A DNA stretch of 64,000 nucleotides, from contig NZ_CAKKLY010000009.1 of NCBI RefSeq assembly GCF_918698095.1, positions 1-64,000 of the forward strand. The letters run 5' to 3'. Positions within the stretch are counted from its first letter, which is position 1. Every line of letters starts with the position of its first letter. The notes under the pieces are model-generated. The model was given only the letters and a program-made list of their open reading frames with translations. It was not told where the DNA came from and ran no database searches. Below, piece by piece: positions 1-7,846 of the stretch. The translations under genes and the position numbers were made by a program. This DNA comes from Arthrobacter sp. Bi83. GTDB taxonomy: Bacteria; Actinomycetota; Actinomycetes; Actinomycetales; Micrococcaceae.

Positions 1-2
1 AC

Positions 3-212
3 GTCGGGCTTGGCGCCTCGGTCTGGTCCTCCGATCCGGCCCGCGCACGTGCGGTCGCAGCCCGCATCGAGGCCGGCACCGTGTGGATCAACAAGCACGG
101 CGCAGTTGACCCCCGCGTCCCCTTCGGCGGCGCCAAACAATCCGGGTACGGCCTGGAATTCGGCGTCGAAGGCCTCAAAGCCCTCGGCATCCCCCAGGTC
201 ATCAACGGCTAA
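3..212 (+). CDS. Aldehyde dehydrogenase, C-terminal fragment (cut by window edge)
   Basis: The first 69 codons read as the end of an NAD(P)-dependent aldehyde dehydrogenase. The segment EAGTVWINKHG followed by PFGGAKQSG is the conserved C-terminal region, where ALDH enzymes carry the VWVN and FGG.K.SG motifs that close the catalytic and oligomerisation domains. The stop codon TAA is at 210-212. The catalytic Cys and Glu lie outside the window, so the substrate cannot be judged. A strong hairpin follows within 20 bases, so this is probably the last gene of its transcript. The family is clear; the specificity is not. Confidence 0.85.
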   Translation, partial: VGLGASVWSSDPARARAVAARIEAGTVWINKHGAVDPRVPFGGAKQSGYGLEFGVEGLKALGIPQVING

Positions 213-231
213 CGGGTCACCTACCCTCGGC

Positions 232-270
232 AGAAGAGCCGACGTCGCTCCATGCGACGGCGGCTCTTCT
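232..270. terminator. Hairpin terminator after aldehyde dehydrogenase
   Basis: Inverted repeat with 16-base arms (232-247 and 255-270), one mismatch and a 7-base loop. The right arm ends in a short pyrimidine run (CTTCTTC). It lies 20 bases after the aldehyde dehydrogenase stop codon. Confidence 0.75.
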
Positions 271-579
271 TCGTCCTCGCGAACCATTTTCAGCCGGGAA
301 CCAGACCCGCCGGGGAACGCCGGCTAACGCTACTCCCCGAGTCACAACAACCAGTTTCGGTTTGCAGTCAATGGTCACGAACCGGTAACGTTGGCGACTG
401 GTCCAGAGGACCTGGCCCCAGAGGGGCCCCGGATGCCCGAATGCTGGGCCCGGAGCGTCGAGTGGCGATACAGCCGCTACGACCCCCTGCCAAGGGGGGC
501 CGAAAAGAGCTTCCCCCACGCGGTCATCACCTCGTTGTGGTTACATACGTGTGCGCCTGTCTATGCCCCGGAGGGTCTT
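271..579 (+). other. Long GC-rich structured leader of the GH16 gene
   Basis: There is no convincing gene between the terminator and the GH16 start. The stretch contains several strong short hairpins, for example GGCCCC/GGGGCC around 416-430 and CCCCC/GGGGG at 483-499. An open frame runs upstream of the chosen GH16 start from 391, but its translation is not signal-peptide-like, so I treat it as untranslated leader. I could not match it to a riboswitch consensus by eye. Confidence 0.35.
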
Positions 580-1692
580 TTGTTCAATAGAAAACTAGCC
601 ATTGCAATGACCATTGGTGCCGTGTCCCTGACCGGATGCGGCGCTGCAACGACCCACCAGGCATCAGCGCCCGGTTCCGCGGCCCCGGCTGTCTCCGCCG
701 CGGCTGCGACGGCCCCGACGGCCGGAGTCTCAGCTGCTGCCAAGGCGCCGGCGTCCGCCGCCGCGAACAAGGCAAAAACCGCCCACGCCGCGGCAACCGC
801 TAAGCGCGCGGCAGAGAAGGTCCCCGCCGCAGCAGCCCCCGCGCCCGTGGCCAAGACTGCTGCGCGCCAGGTAGCGCCCGTTGCTGCTGCCCCCGCTACG
901 GCAGTGGCGGCGAAGGCCGCGGAGGCAGCCGCCCCTGTCAAGGCAGCTCCACCCGCGCCGTCAAAGCCGGCACCTGCGGCTCCCGCACCCGTCGCACCGG
1001 CCAAGCCGGCGCCGGCAGCCCCCGCACCCGTCGCCACCGCGGGCAACGGCACCCAAGCTGCCACCACCCACGGGTGGGGTCCGGTTGTTACCGGCGATGA
1101 GTTCTCCTACGCCGGCGCTCCGGACCGCACGAAGTGGGGTGTCTACAACGGTTCAGGCCACGCGGGCAAGGGCGTCCGCAGCCCCCAGGCCTGGTCGGTC
1201 GGCAACGGTGTGGCCACCGTGAGCGGCAACTCCGCCGGAACCACGGGCGGCATGTCAGCCAAGTTCGCTCAGCAGAAGTACGGCCGTTGGGAAACGCGCA
1301 TGAAGACCAACGTCCGGGACTCTGAATACCATCCGGTCCTTATCCTTTGGCCCAATAACAACGCTTCCCCGAACTGCGCCGAGATCGATTACGCCGAGAG
1401 CACCTCGGACACCGCTCTGATGAAGTTCTTCCTGCACTATGCCTGCGGCGGCGGCGCCCAGACCACGATGGCGAAGCCGGTGGATAGCACGCAGTGGCAT
1501 AACTACGCGGTGGAGTGGACCCCCGCCGGCATCACCGGGTACATCGACGGCGTGAAGACGTTCACCGACACGAACCCGGCGCACCAGCCCTCCGTCGGCA
1601 TGCACCAGACACTTCAGCTCGACTGGTTCCCTGACGGCTCGGCCACGTCACCGTCGCAGATGCAGGTCGACTGGGTGCGCGTCTACAAGTAG
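580..1692 (+). CDS. Secreted GH16 glycoside hydrolase lipoprotein
   Basis: A secreted endo-beta-glucanase-type enzyme of glycoside hydrolase family 16, 370 residues. I chose the TTG at 580 because GGAGG (570-574) sits five bases upstream and because translation then opens with a lipoprotein signal ending in the lipobox LTGC (lipid-anchored Cys20). Residues about 25-160 are an Ala/Pro/Lys-rich linker that probably spans the cell wall. The catalytic domain occupies about 164-370 and carries the family motif EIDYAE with nucleophile Glu268, assisting Asp270 and acid/base Glu273. Family members cleave laminarin, lichenan, agar or related polymers; the exact substrate cannot be read here. The gene stands alone, with a long leader before it and a terminator after it. 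Confidence 0.85.
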   Translation: MFNRKLAIAMTIGAVSLTGCGAATTHQASAPGSAAPAVSAAAATAPTAGVSAAAKAPASAAANKAKTAHAAATAKRAAEKVPAAAAPAPVAKTAARQVAPVAAAPATAVAAKAAEAAAPVKAAPPAPSKPAPAAPAPVAPAKPAPAAPAPVATAGNGTQAATTHGWGPVVTGDEFSYAGAPDRTKWGVYNGSGHAGKGVRSPQAWSVGNGVATVSGNSAGTTGGMSAKFAQQKYGRWETRMKTNVRDSEYHPVLILWPNNNASPNCAEIDYAESTSDTALMKFFLHYACGGGAQTTMAKPVDSTQWHNYAVEWTPAGITGYIDGVKTFTDTNPAHQPSVGMHQTLQLDWFPDGSATSPSQMQVDWVRVYK

Positions 1693-1718
1693 GCCAGCAC
1701 CGACAAAATCAGCCAAGC

Positions 1719-1752
1719 AGGATGCCGGCGCCCGCGAGGGTGCCGGCATCCT
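1719..1752. terminator. Rho-independent terminator after GH16 gene
   Basis: Arms AGGATGCCGGC and GCCGGCATCCT extended by a CCC/GGG pair around a GCGA loop, followed by TTTCTTT. It is placed between the convergent GH16 and SRPBCC genes and may serve both. Confidence 0.85.
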
Positions 1753-1794
1753 TTCTTTGTGGCCGGCTGCGAGCCGCCCCTGCCGTGGCAGGGT

Positions 1795-2265
1795 CTAGGC
1801 CAGCACCTTGTCGAGCTTGGTAAACGAGGTACCCCAGCCCTCGCGCGTCATGTCCACCCATTCGGTACTGTCGAACGGGCCCTGCGTAAGGTGCAGCCGG
1901 GTCCGGCCTCCTCCGAGGTCCTCGAACTCAAGTCGCATTTCGACTTGGCGGGTGGTGCCGGTGTCGGGCTCTGCCCTCTGCGTGGCCACCAGCAGCGACG
2001 GCGGGTCGTAGGCGGAGATCACGGCGTCGATGGGCCCCTCCTTGGCGACGCCGTCCTCGTCCCAGACCATGACCAGCTGCCAGGCTCCGCCGACACGGGG
2101 TTCGACGACGATCCGCTCCCGGGGCGAGTCCACTCCCTCCGGGCCGAACCATGCGGCGAGCTGGTCCGGATCAGTGAAGGCTTTGAAGACCAGTTCGCGG
2201 GGAGCATCAAACTCCCTGGTCATGGTGAGGGTGTGGGACTCAGTGGTGTTCTCTTGGGTGTTCAT
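1795..2265 (-). CDS. SRPBCC (AHSA1-like) domain protein
   Basis: A 156-residue START/SRPBCC-fold protein of the AHSA1 type. The diagnostic features are the opening REFDAPRELVFKAFTDPDQLAAWFGP, the glycine-rich GGAWQLVM strand and the C-terminal GWGTSFTKLD helix. These small proteins form a deep hydrophobic cavity; many are of unknown ligand. The start at 2265 was chosen over longer frames because AGGAG lies eight bases upstream. It overlaps the 3' end of the ArsR-type regulator by 26 bases, so the two are probably translationally coupled. This ArsR/SRPBCC pairing is very common in actinobacteria, where the regulator controls the pair. Confidence 0.88.
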   Translation of the reverse strand: MNTQENTTESHTLTMTREFDAPRELVFKAFTDPDQLAAWFGPEGVDSPRERIVVEPRVGGAWQLVMVWDEDGVAKEGPIDAVISAYDPPSLLVATQRAEPDTGTTRQVEMRLEFEDLGGGRTRLHLTQGPFDSTEWVDMTREGWGTSFTKLDKVLA

Positions 2266-2611
2266 TGCCTGACTCCTGATTCTTCGGATCTTGTTGGATC
2301 TTTCGCAAATGCGCATCGAGACGGCTGAAGCTGTCGTCCCAAAAGCGCCTGTACCTGTCCATGTATTCGGCGGCCTCGCGCAGCGGTGCGGCCTCGAGCT
2401 TCGAGGAGCGCCATTGCGCATTCCGGCTCCGGGTGATCAGACCGGCGGTTTCGAGCACCTTAAGGTGGCGGGAGATCGCCGGAAGGCTGATGTCGAAGGG
2501 CTCTGCCAGCTGATTGACGGTGGCTTCGCCCTCCGCCAGCCGGGCCAGGATCGCCCTGCGAGTGGAGTCGGCGAGCGCCGAGAAGATGAGGCTGAGCCGG
2601 TCGGATGACAT
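2240..2611 (-). CDS. ArsR-family transcriptional regulator
   Basis: A 123-residue winged-helix repressor. Residues about 8-80 form the ArsR HTH: ALADSTRRAILARLAEGE, then the recognition helix region SLPAISRHLKVLETAGLI. No cysteine pair typical of metal-sensing ArsR proteins is present, so it is more likely of the SRPBCC-partnered, non-metal class. It is first in a two-gene transcript with the SRPBCC protein. The AT-rich palindrome about 20 bases upstream (2631-2662) is the obvious candidate autoregulatory operator. Confidence 0.9.
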   Translation of the reverse strand: MSSDRLSLIFSALADSTRRAILARLAEGEATVNQLAEPFDISLPAISRHLKVLETAGLITRSRNAQWRSSKLEAAPLREAAEYMDRYRRFWDDSFSRLDAHLRKIQQDPKNQESGNEHPREHH

Positions 2612-2630
2612 CAGAGGGCGCCTTTTATAC

Positions 2631-2662
2631 TTAACGCTTTTGCTAATTAACTAATACGTTAA
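2631..2662 (-). promoter_or_regulatory. Candidate ArsR operator/promoter
   Basis: TTAACG and CGTTAA form an inverted repeat 20 bases apart in a conspicuously AT-rich stretch, directly upstream of the ArsR gene. AT-rich palindromes at this place are usual for autoregulated ArsR genes. The site is inferred from position and symmetry only. Confidence 0.5.
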
Positions 2663-2711
2663 ATATGTGCTCCGTGGGTCCCGCTGTCAAGGGTTCCGCA
2701 GGACGCCTTGC

Positions 2712-3176
2712 CTACTGAACCTGCTCGATGGCCTGCCCGCCACCTCGTTTGTACACACGGTAGGCAGTAATGACGATTACGAGCCAAGCCCCACCCAGCG
2801 CCCAACCCGCCAGGACATCAGTGAGCCAGTGGTGGCCGAGGTAGACCCCGCTGAGGCCCATGGTCACGGCGAACAGGACCGCAACGGAGGCGGCGAGCAC
2901 ACGGCTCCGCGTCCTATCCACGCGCAGCGTGATCAAGTAGGCGATCATGCCAGCGATGACAACCGAGTTCAACGCATGCCCGCTGGGAAACGAGGCGGAG
3001 AAATCATAGGGCGGTACAGCCTCGAGCAGAGGTGGGCGGATGCGGACCACGAGCCGCTTGCCGACGATCGTCATCAGCAGCGAACCGGCCGATGCCGTGA
3101 CTATGTGGGTTGCCGGGATCCAGGACTTCCACCTGATGGCCAGTATCCCTGCGGCAGTCACGACAAGAACTGGCAT
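2712..3176 (-). CDS. PAP2-family phosphatase, probably frameshifted at its 5' end
   Basis: Membrane-embedded PAP2 (type 2 phosphatidic acid phosphatase) protein. The three catalytic motifs are present: KRLVVRIRPP (K-x6-RP), SFPSGH, and SGVYLGHHWLTDV (SR-x5-H-x3-D, with Gly where Arg is usual). Several hydrophobic helices surround them. At 154 residues it is short for the family. Upstream codons between 3266 and 3177 still read like family sequence (TPALDVLVTAYAFFGDTVG) in frame but lack any ATG, GTG or TTG. A hydrophobic N-terminal helix (ALGLICFFVWVSGSV, about 3230-3318) lies in another frame. I infer a one-base frameshift near 3230-3265, so the gene may be inactive. Confidence 0.7.
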   Translation of the reverse strand: MPVLVVTAAGILAIRWKSWIPATHIVTASAGSLLMTIVGKRLVVRIRPPLLEAVPPYDFSASFPSGHALNSVVIAGMIAYLITLRVDRTRSRVLAASVAVLFAVTMGLSGVYLGHHWLTDVLAGWALGGAWLVIVITAYRVYKRGGGQAIEQVQ

Positions 3177-3318
3177 CCCAACCGTGTCACCGAAGAAGGC
3201 GTAGGCAGTGACCAGGACATCCAGCGCGGGAGTCCACCGACCCGGACACCCAGACGAAGAAGCAAATCAGGCCCAAAGCGGTCGCCGAGCCAGGCAGCAG
3301 CGTCCGGGGCACTGCCAC

Positions 3319-3611
3319 AATGACAGCCCCGGCTTGGAAAAAGTTTGGGCAGCCCTCAAGAAAAGGTTGCCGGAGGCCACTAACATGGGGGGGTCAGCGC
3401 GCTGACGCCGAAGCGGTTGTTGCCTGCCCGGGATTAATCCGTAGCTGCGGCCGGACGGGACGCGCCAGCCGAACCGTCGCCTCTTGCCCCCGAGCGCTTC
3501 GGGGAGCACCATGACAAATGACGACAGGGACGGCCCCTAAGACATCGTCCCCGTGACCAGCGAGGGAGGATCCATGATCCGGGACAACAGCGCGGCCCAC
3601 GAGCCGCAATC
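3319..3611. other. Intergenic region with palindrome and short upstream ORF
   Basis: No supported full gene. A perfect 14-base palindrome GTCAGCGCGCTGAC lies at 3393-3406. A 13-codon ORF at 3573-3614, preceded by GGGAGG, ends in an ATGA overlap with the start of the next gene and could couple its translation. Confidence 0.35.
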
Positions 3612-4094
3612 ATGACCATCAAAGGAGCTCTTGCCGCCGGGGCTCTGGCGGGAGCCGCAGGCACTACCGCCCTGAACACCGTCGCGTACCTGGACATGGT
3701 CTGGCGGGCCCGCGCCGCCAGCAGCACTCCCGAAGCCACCGTGAAGAAGCTTGCGGACGTCACTGGCATTCCGATCCCGGGCACCGAGGACGAACGCACG
3801 AACCGCATAGCCGGATTGGGGCCATTGATGGGCCTCATGGCGGGAATCAGCGTCGGTGCCGTTCTCGGGCTGGTCCGCGGGGCCGGATACCGGCCCGGTC
3901 CTCTCGGTACTTGTCTGGCCGCCACGGCCGGGGCGCTCGTCGTCGGCAATGGCCCCATGACCGCGCTCGGAGTGACCGACCCCCGCACGTGGTCCCGTAC
4001 GGACTGGCTAAGCGATATCTTCCCGCATCTGGCCTACGGGATCACCGCGGCGGCCGCGCTGCGGGCATTGGACCCGGAGCCATCAGCAGGTTAG
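3612..4094 (+). CDS. Small conserved-looking membrane protein
   Basis: A 160-residue protein that I do not recognise. It has an alanine/glycine-rich hydrophobic start (residues 3-25), a second hydrophobic stretch at about 68-88, a third around 98-118, and a last one near 140-153, so it is probably a four-helix inner-membrane protein. A polar middle section holds TPEATVKKLADVTG. Its start overlaps the stop of a 13-codon leader ORF that has a good ribosome-binding site. It faces the aromatic monooxygenase gene tail to tail, with a strong terminator between them. No function is proposed. Confidence 0.6.
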   Translation: MTIKGALAAGALAGAAGTTALNTVAYLDMVWRARAASSTPEATVKKLADVTGIPIPGTEDERTNRIAGLGPLMGLMAGISVGAVLGLVRGAGYRPGPLGTCLAATAGALVVGNGPMTALGVTDPRTWSRTDWLSDIFPHLAYGITAAAALRALDPEPSAG

Positions 4095-4148
4095 ACGCCC
4101 GGCGCTGGATGTCCCGCCCTGCGTCCCCGGCCGGCTCCGGCCACCGAC

Positions 4149-4184
4149 ACTGCAGGCTGCACCCGAATGGGCGCAGCCTGCAGT
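4149..4184. terminator. Bidirectional terminator between convergent genes
   Basis: ACTGCAGGCTGC pairs perfectly with GCAGCCTGCAGT and is extended by CCC/GGG around a GAAT loop, giving about a 16-pair stem. It lies between the small membrane protein and the convergent monooxygenase gene. Confidence 0.8.
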
Positions 4185-4211
4185 TCATAAGTGGATAAGG
4201 AGCCGGTTTAC

Positions 4212-6122
4212 TCAGTGGTCCAGGAATTCGGGGACGCGCTTGCCTGCTCGCAGGAGGGGCGCGAAGAAAGCGGCGAGTTCCGCCGTCGCCGTCAAGGGCA
4301 GGACGTTCGCTACGTACTGGTCCGGGCGCACCACCACGACGACCCCGCCGCGGTCGATGCCGCGCAGTTCGAAGATATCCGCCGCCGGATCGGTGGCGTA
4401 GACCTTCTCGAGATAGGTGAGCTGGAACGGACCGACCTCCGGCTTGAACACCGCCGGGACGGTGCCGATGTCGATGTTCGTGTGGTCCTGCTGGTAGATC
4501 ATCTTCACGTCGAACCATGCGTCACGGTCGGCTCCCGACGGCGTTGCGGACAGCGGCGAGTCAGGTGAGTTCGCGATCCACTCGGCAAAGTCGGCCACGG
4601 GCGACGGGGCGCCGGCCGCGGCCGGGTCGGCAAAGACGTAGATGCGCCACCGGCCGTCGGCAGTGGCTTGGTGCCCGAGCTGCAGCGGGTTTGTGTCGCA
4701 GACACGCACGACGGGCGCGGACTTGAAGCGCTTCCCGATGGTGAAGCCGGTGGCCAGGTCTTGGTGTGCGGACTCGGCGATGAGCATTGAGGGGGAATAC
4801 TGGGTCATGAACCCTGCCGGGAATTCGGCGGTGCTGACATAGAAGTCCTCGAGCTCGGAGGGGTTGTCGAATTCCTCCGGCTTCTTCGCCATGAGTGTGG
4901 ACCACTCCTTGTCGAAGTCGATAAGGTTCTTCGCGACGACCTGGCGCTCGGCCGAGTACGTGGACAGCAGGCTCTCCGGGCTGCGGCCCTCGAGGACGTG
5001 GCCGAGCTTCCATCCCAGGTTGAAGCCATCCTGCATGGAGACGTTCATCCCCTGGCCGGCCTTGGCGCTGTGCGTGTGGCAGGCATCACCGGTAATGAAC
5101 ACACGCGGCGTGCGGGTGCCGCGCTGGTCCGGGAGGACGTCGTCGAACCTGTCGGTAAGGCGGTGGCCCACCTCGTAGACGCTGTGCCACGCCACATTGC
5201 GGACGTCGACGGTGTAGGGATGGACGATCGCGTTGGCCTTGGCGATGATCTGCTCGATGGTGGTCTTGCGGACGGCTCCACGGTCGTCCGCGGCCACCTC
5301 GCCGAGGTCGACGTACATGCGGAAGAGATGGCCGCCCTCGCGCGGGATCAGCAGGATGCTGCCGCCGTCATGGGACTGGATGGCGCACTTGAGGCGGATA
5401 TCGGGGAAGTCCGTGGTGGCGAGCACGTCCATGACCCCCCATGCGTGGTTGGCCTGGTCTCCTGCCATGGTGCAGCCGATCGACTCCCGCACCTTGCTCC
5501 GCGCACCATCCGCGCCCACAACATACTTGGCCCGGACCACACGCTCCTTGCCCTCGTCGGGGCCGGACGTGTGAGCAAGCGTCACTGTGACCGGGTACTC
5601 CCCCTCGCCGACTTCCAGCCCGCGGAACTCGTAGCCGTAGTCCGGCGACATGCGCGTTGGGGCTTTCGCCATGACATCGGCGAAGTAGTCCAGCACACGG
5701 GCCTGGTTGACGATGAGATGCGGGAATTCGCTGATCCCGGCCGGGTCGTCGAGCGTGCGGGCGGCCCGGACGATGTTTGAGGGGTTCTGGGGGTCCGGCT
5801 TCCAGAACGCCATTTCGGTGATCCGGTAGGCCTCGGCGATGATCCGCTCCGCAAAGCCGAAGGCCTGGAAGGTTTCGACGCTCCGGGCCTGGATGCCGTC
5901 GGCCTGACCGATCTCGAGCCTCCCGCCGCGGCGCTCCACGATGCGGGTGGTGATGCCGGGGAACTGGGACAGCTGCGCGGCCGTGAGCATGCCTGCGGGC
6001 CCGGTGCCCACGATCAGCACGTCGACCTCGTCGGGAAGCTCCGTGGGCCGGTTGATGCCGACACCGGCGGCCGGCTGGAATCGCGGGTCACCGGATACGT
6101 AACCGTGATGGTGGAAATGCAC
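4212..6122 (-). CDS. FAD-dependent aromatic monooxygenase (phenol 2-monooxygenase / 3-hydroxybenzoate 4-monooxygenase type)
   Basis: A 636-residue single-component class A flavoprotein hydroxylase, expected to use NAD(P)H and O2 to put a hydroxyl ortho to an existing phenolic group. The FAD-binding motifs are all present: VGTGPAGM near residue 38, the DG motif VGADGARSKVR near 205, and the GD motif TGDACHTHSAKAGQGMN near 345. The C-terminal 200 residues match the thioredoxin-like dimerisation domain of phenol hydroxylases. It is transcribed away from the homoprotocatechuate operon. Since that operon lacks HpaB/HpaC, this enzyme may supply the ring hydroxylation that produces homoprotocatechuate. 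The family call is firm; the substrate is inference. Confidence 0.85.
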   Translation of the reverse strand: MHFHHHGYVSGDPRFQPAAGVGINRPTELPDEVDVLIVGTGPAGMLTAAQLSQFPGITTRIVERRGGRLEIGQADGIQARSVETFQAFGFAERIIAEAYRITEMAFWKPDPQNPSNIVRAARTLDDPAGISEFPHLIVNQARVLDYFADVMAKAPTRMSPDYGYEFRGLEVGEGEYPVTVTLAHTSGPDEGKERVVRAKYVVGADGARSKVRESIGCTMAGDQANHAWGVMDVLATTDFPDIRLKCAIQSHDGGSILLIPREGGHLFRMYVDLGEVAADDRGAVRKTTIEQIIAKANAIVHPYTVDVRNVAWHSVYEVGHRLTDRFDDVLPDQRGTRTPRVFITGDACHTHSAKAGQGMNVSMQDGFNLGWKLGHVLEGRSPESLLSTYSAERQVVAKNLIDFDKEWSTLMAKKPEEFDNPSELEDFYVSTAEFPAGFMTQYSPSMLIAESAHQDLATGFTIGKRFKSAPVVRVCDTNPLQLGHQATADGRWRIYVFADPAAAGAPSPVADFAEWIANSPDSPLSATPSGADRDAWFDVKMIYQQDHTNIDIGTVPAVFKPEVGPFQLTYLEKVYATDPAADIFELRGIDRGGVVVVVRPDQYVANVLPLTATAELAAFFAPLLRAGKRVPEFLDH

Positions 6123-6178
6123 GGGGATTCCTCACTTCGTTGTGTGGCTGTTTAGGGCAGTCAATTGTGTTCGATATC

Positions 6179-6219
6179 AGAACTAATCGTTCTATAATAG
6201 AAATCTTTGGATGATTCAA
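6179..6219 (-). promoter_or_regulatory. Promoter and inverted-repeat operator of the monooxygenase gene
   Basis: On the minus strand TTGAAT (6219-6214), a 17-base spacer and TATAGA (6196-6191) make a good vegetative-type promoter. AGAAC-N5-GTTCT at 6179-6193 overlaps the -10 box and continues downstream of it, a position suited to repression. Confidence 0.55.
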
Positions 6220-6280
6220 AACTGTACGCAGATATGACCTGCGTTACAAGTGCCCTTGAAAACACCCGAGAAATCAGGGG

Positions 6281-6322
6281 TTGACGTTCGGTGGCTCCTA
6301 GGCAATAGTGATTGTATACGAT
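6281..6322 (+). promoter_or_regulatory. Promoter of the hpa operon with GntR-type operator
   Basis: TTGACG (6281-6286), 17 bases, then AATAGT (6304-6309). Directly downstream lies ATTGTATACGAT (6311-6322), a near-palindrome built on GTATAC, the core commonly bound by FCD-type GntR repressors. It would cover the transcription start. The GntR gene encoded second in this operon is the natural candidate ligand-responsive repressor. Confidence 0.6.
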
Positions 6323-6346
6323 TTCGTACTCGATGAGGAGTAACTC

Positions 6347-7846
6347 TTGGAACAGGTCACCGACCACATCCTGGCCGCGGCCCGCAAGGTCATCGCGGTG
6401 CACATCAACTACCCCAGCCGGGCAGCCCAGCGCGGCCGCACTCCGGAACAGCCGTCTTACTTCCTGAAGCCATCCTCCTCCCTGGCCCTCAGCGGCTCAA
6501 CGGTGGAACGCCCTGCCGGCTGCGAACTCCTCGGCTACGAAGGCGAGATCGCCCTGATTATCGGCAAGCCTGCCCGTCGTATCGGAGTGGAGGACGCCTG
6601 GAGCCACGTCGAATGGGTCACCGCGAGCAACGACCTCGGCGTCTACGACCTCCGTTATGCGGATAAGGGCTCCAACCTCCGGTCCAAGGGCGGCGACGGC
6701 TTCACTCCCGTCGGCCCCGGACTCATCGCCGCGGACGCCGTCGACCCGGCCGGCTTGCGCATCCGTACCTGGCACAACGGCGACCTGGTCCAGGACGACA
6801 CCACCGAAGACCTGTTGTTCCCTTTCGCCCGGCTCGTCGCTGATCTTTCGCAGCTGCTCACGCTCGAAGAGGGCGACATCATCCTTACCGGCACGCCGGC
6901 CGGCGCCTCCGTTGCCAAGCCAGGCGACGTCGTCGAGGTTGAAGTCAGTACGACGACGGCGGGAACCGGCGGCGCCGAACTCACCGGCGCCGGCCTCGCC
7001 ACCGGCCGTCTGGTCACCCGGGTGGAGGAAGGTACGACGCCGTTCGCCGATTTTGGTGCACGGCCCAAGACGGATGATCTCCAGCGGGAGGAAGCCTACG
7101 GCTCCCGGGAAGCCGCCGGTCTGGCAGCCGGGGCGGCGACGGTGTCGGTACTGACGCCGGAGCTGAAGGCCAAGCTAGAGAGCGTCTGCACCGCCACGCT
7201 GTCCTCCCAGCTGCGCAAGCGGGGCCTGAACAACGTCAGCATCGACGGCCTCAGCTCCACCCGGCCGGATAGGCGGATCGTGGGCCTCGCCCGGACCCTG
7301 CGCTACGTGCCCAACCGCGAGGACCTCTTCAAGACCCACGGCGGCGGCTTCAACGCGCAGAAGAAGGCGATCGATTCGGTCAACGAGGGCGAGATCCTCG
7401 TCATGGAAGCCCGCGGCGAGAAGGGCACCGGCACCATCGGCGACATCCTAGCCCTCCGCGCCCAGGTCCGCGGTGCCGCAGCCATCATCACCGACGGCGG
7501 GGTCCGTGACTTCTCCGCGGTGGCCGCCATGGACATGCCCACCTACTATTCCAACCCGCACCCCGCCGTCCTGGGCCGCCGGCACATTCCCTGGGACACG
7601 GACATCACCATTGCCTGCGGCGGCACCACCGTGCAGCCCGGAGACATCATCGTGGCTGACTCTGATGGCATCCTGGTCATCCCGCCGGCCCTTGCCGCAG
7701 AGCTCGCGGACGATTCGATCGCCCAGGAACGCGAGGAAGTCTTCATCGCCGAAATGGTGCAGCAGGGCCACAGCGTGGACGGCCTCTACCCGCTCAACGC
7801 CGAATGGCGGGCACGCTACGAGGAATGGGAAGCGGGCACCAAATGA
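6347..7846 (+). CDS. FAH-family / RraA-like fusion protein (homoprotocatechuate pathway decarboxylase/isomerase candidate)
   Basis: A 499-residue two-domain protein. Residues about 1-230 are a fumarylacetoacetate hydrolase-family domain with the metal-site pattern YEGEIALIIGK, ASNDLG and RSKGGDGF. Residues about 265-485 are an RraA/HMG-aldolase-like domain with TDGGVRDF and the Asp loop DIIVADSDGILVIP. In Hpa pathways the FAH-fold HpaG performs decarboxylation and isomerisation of the ring-cleavage product; RraA relatives include oxaloacetate decarboxylases and 4-hydroxy-4-methyl-2-oxoglutarate aldolases. The fusion probably covers the decarboxylation and perhaps the isomerisation step. TTG start chosen because GAGGAG (6335-6340) precedes it by six bases. 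It ends in an ATGA overlap with the GntR gene. Confidence 0.8.
   Translation: MEQVTDHILAAARKVIAVHINYPSRAAQRGRTPEQPSYFLKPSSSLALSGSTVERPAGCELLGYEGEIALIIGKPARRIGVEDAWSHVEWVTASNDLGVYDLRYADKGSNLRSKGGDGFTPVGPGLIAADAVDPAGLRIRTWHNGDLVQDDTTEDLLFPFARLVADLSQLLTLEEGDIILTGTPAGASVAKPGDVVEVEVSTTTAGTGGAELTGAGLATGRLVTRVEEGTTPFADFGARPKTDDLQREEAYGSREAAGLAAGAATVSVLTPELKAKLESVCTATLSSQLRKRGLNNVSIDGLSSTRPDRRIVGLARTLRYVPNREDLFKTHGGGFNAQKKAIDSVNEGEILVMEARGEKGTGTIGDILALRAQVRGAAAIITDGGVRDFSAVAAMDMPTYYSNPHPAVLGRRHIPWDTDITIACGGTTVQPGDIIVADSDGILVIPPALAAELADDSIAQEREEVFIAEMVQQGHSVDGLYPLNAEWRARYEEWEAGTK

Noticed and set aside
391..579. N-terminal extension of the GH16 protein (open frame from 391)
   Set aside because: The extension is not signal-like and hides the lipobox; the TTG at 580 has GGAGG at correct spacing and gives a textbook lipoprotein signal.
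561..1067. Minus-strand 168-codon ORF rich in Ala and Gly
   Set aside because: Shadow of the Ala/Pro-rich GH16 linker on the other strand; biased codons create it.
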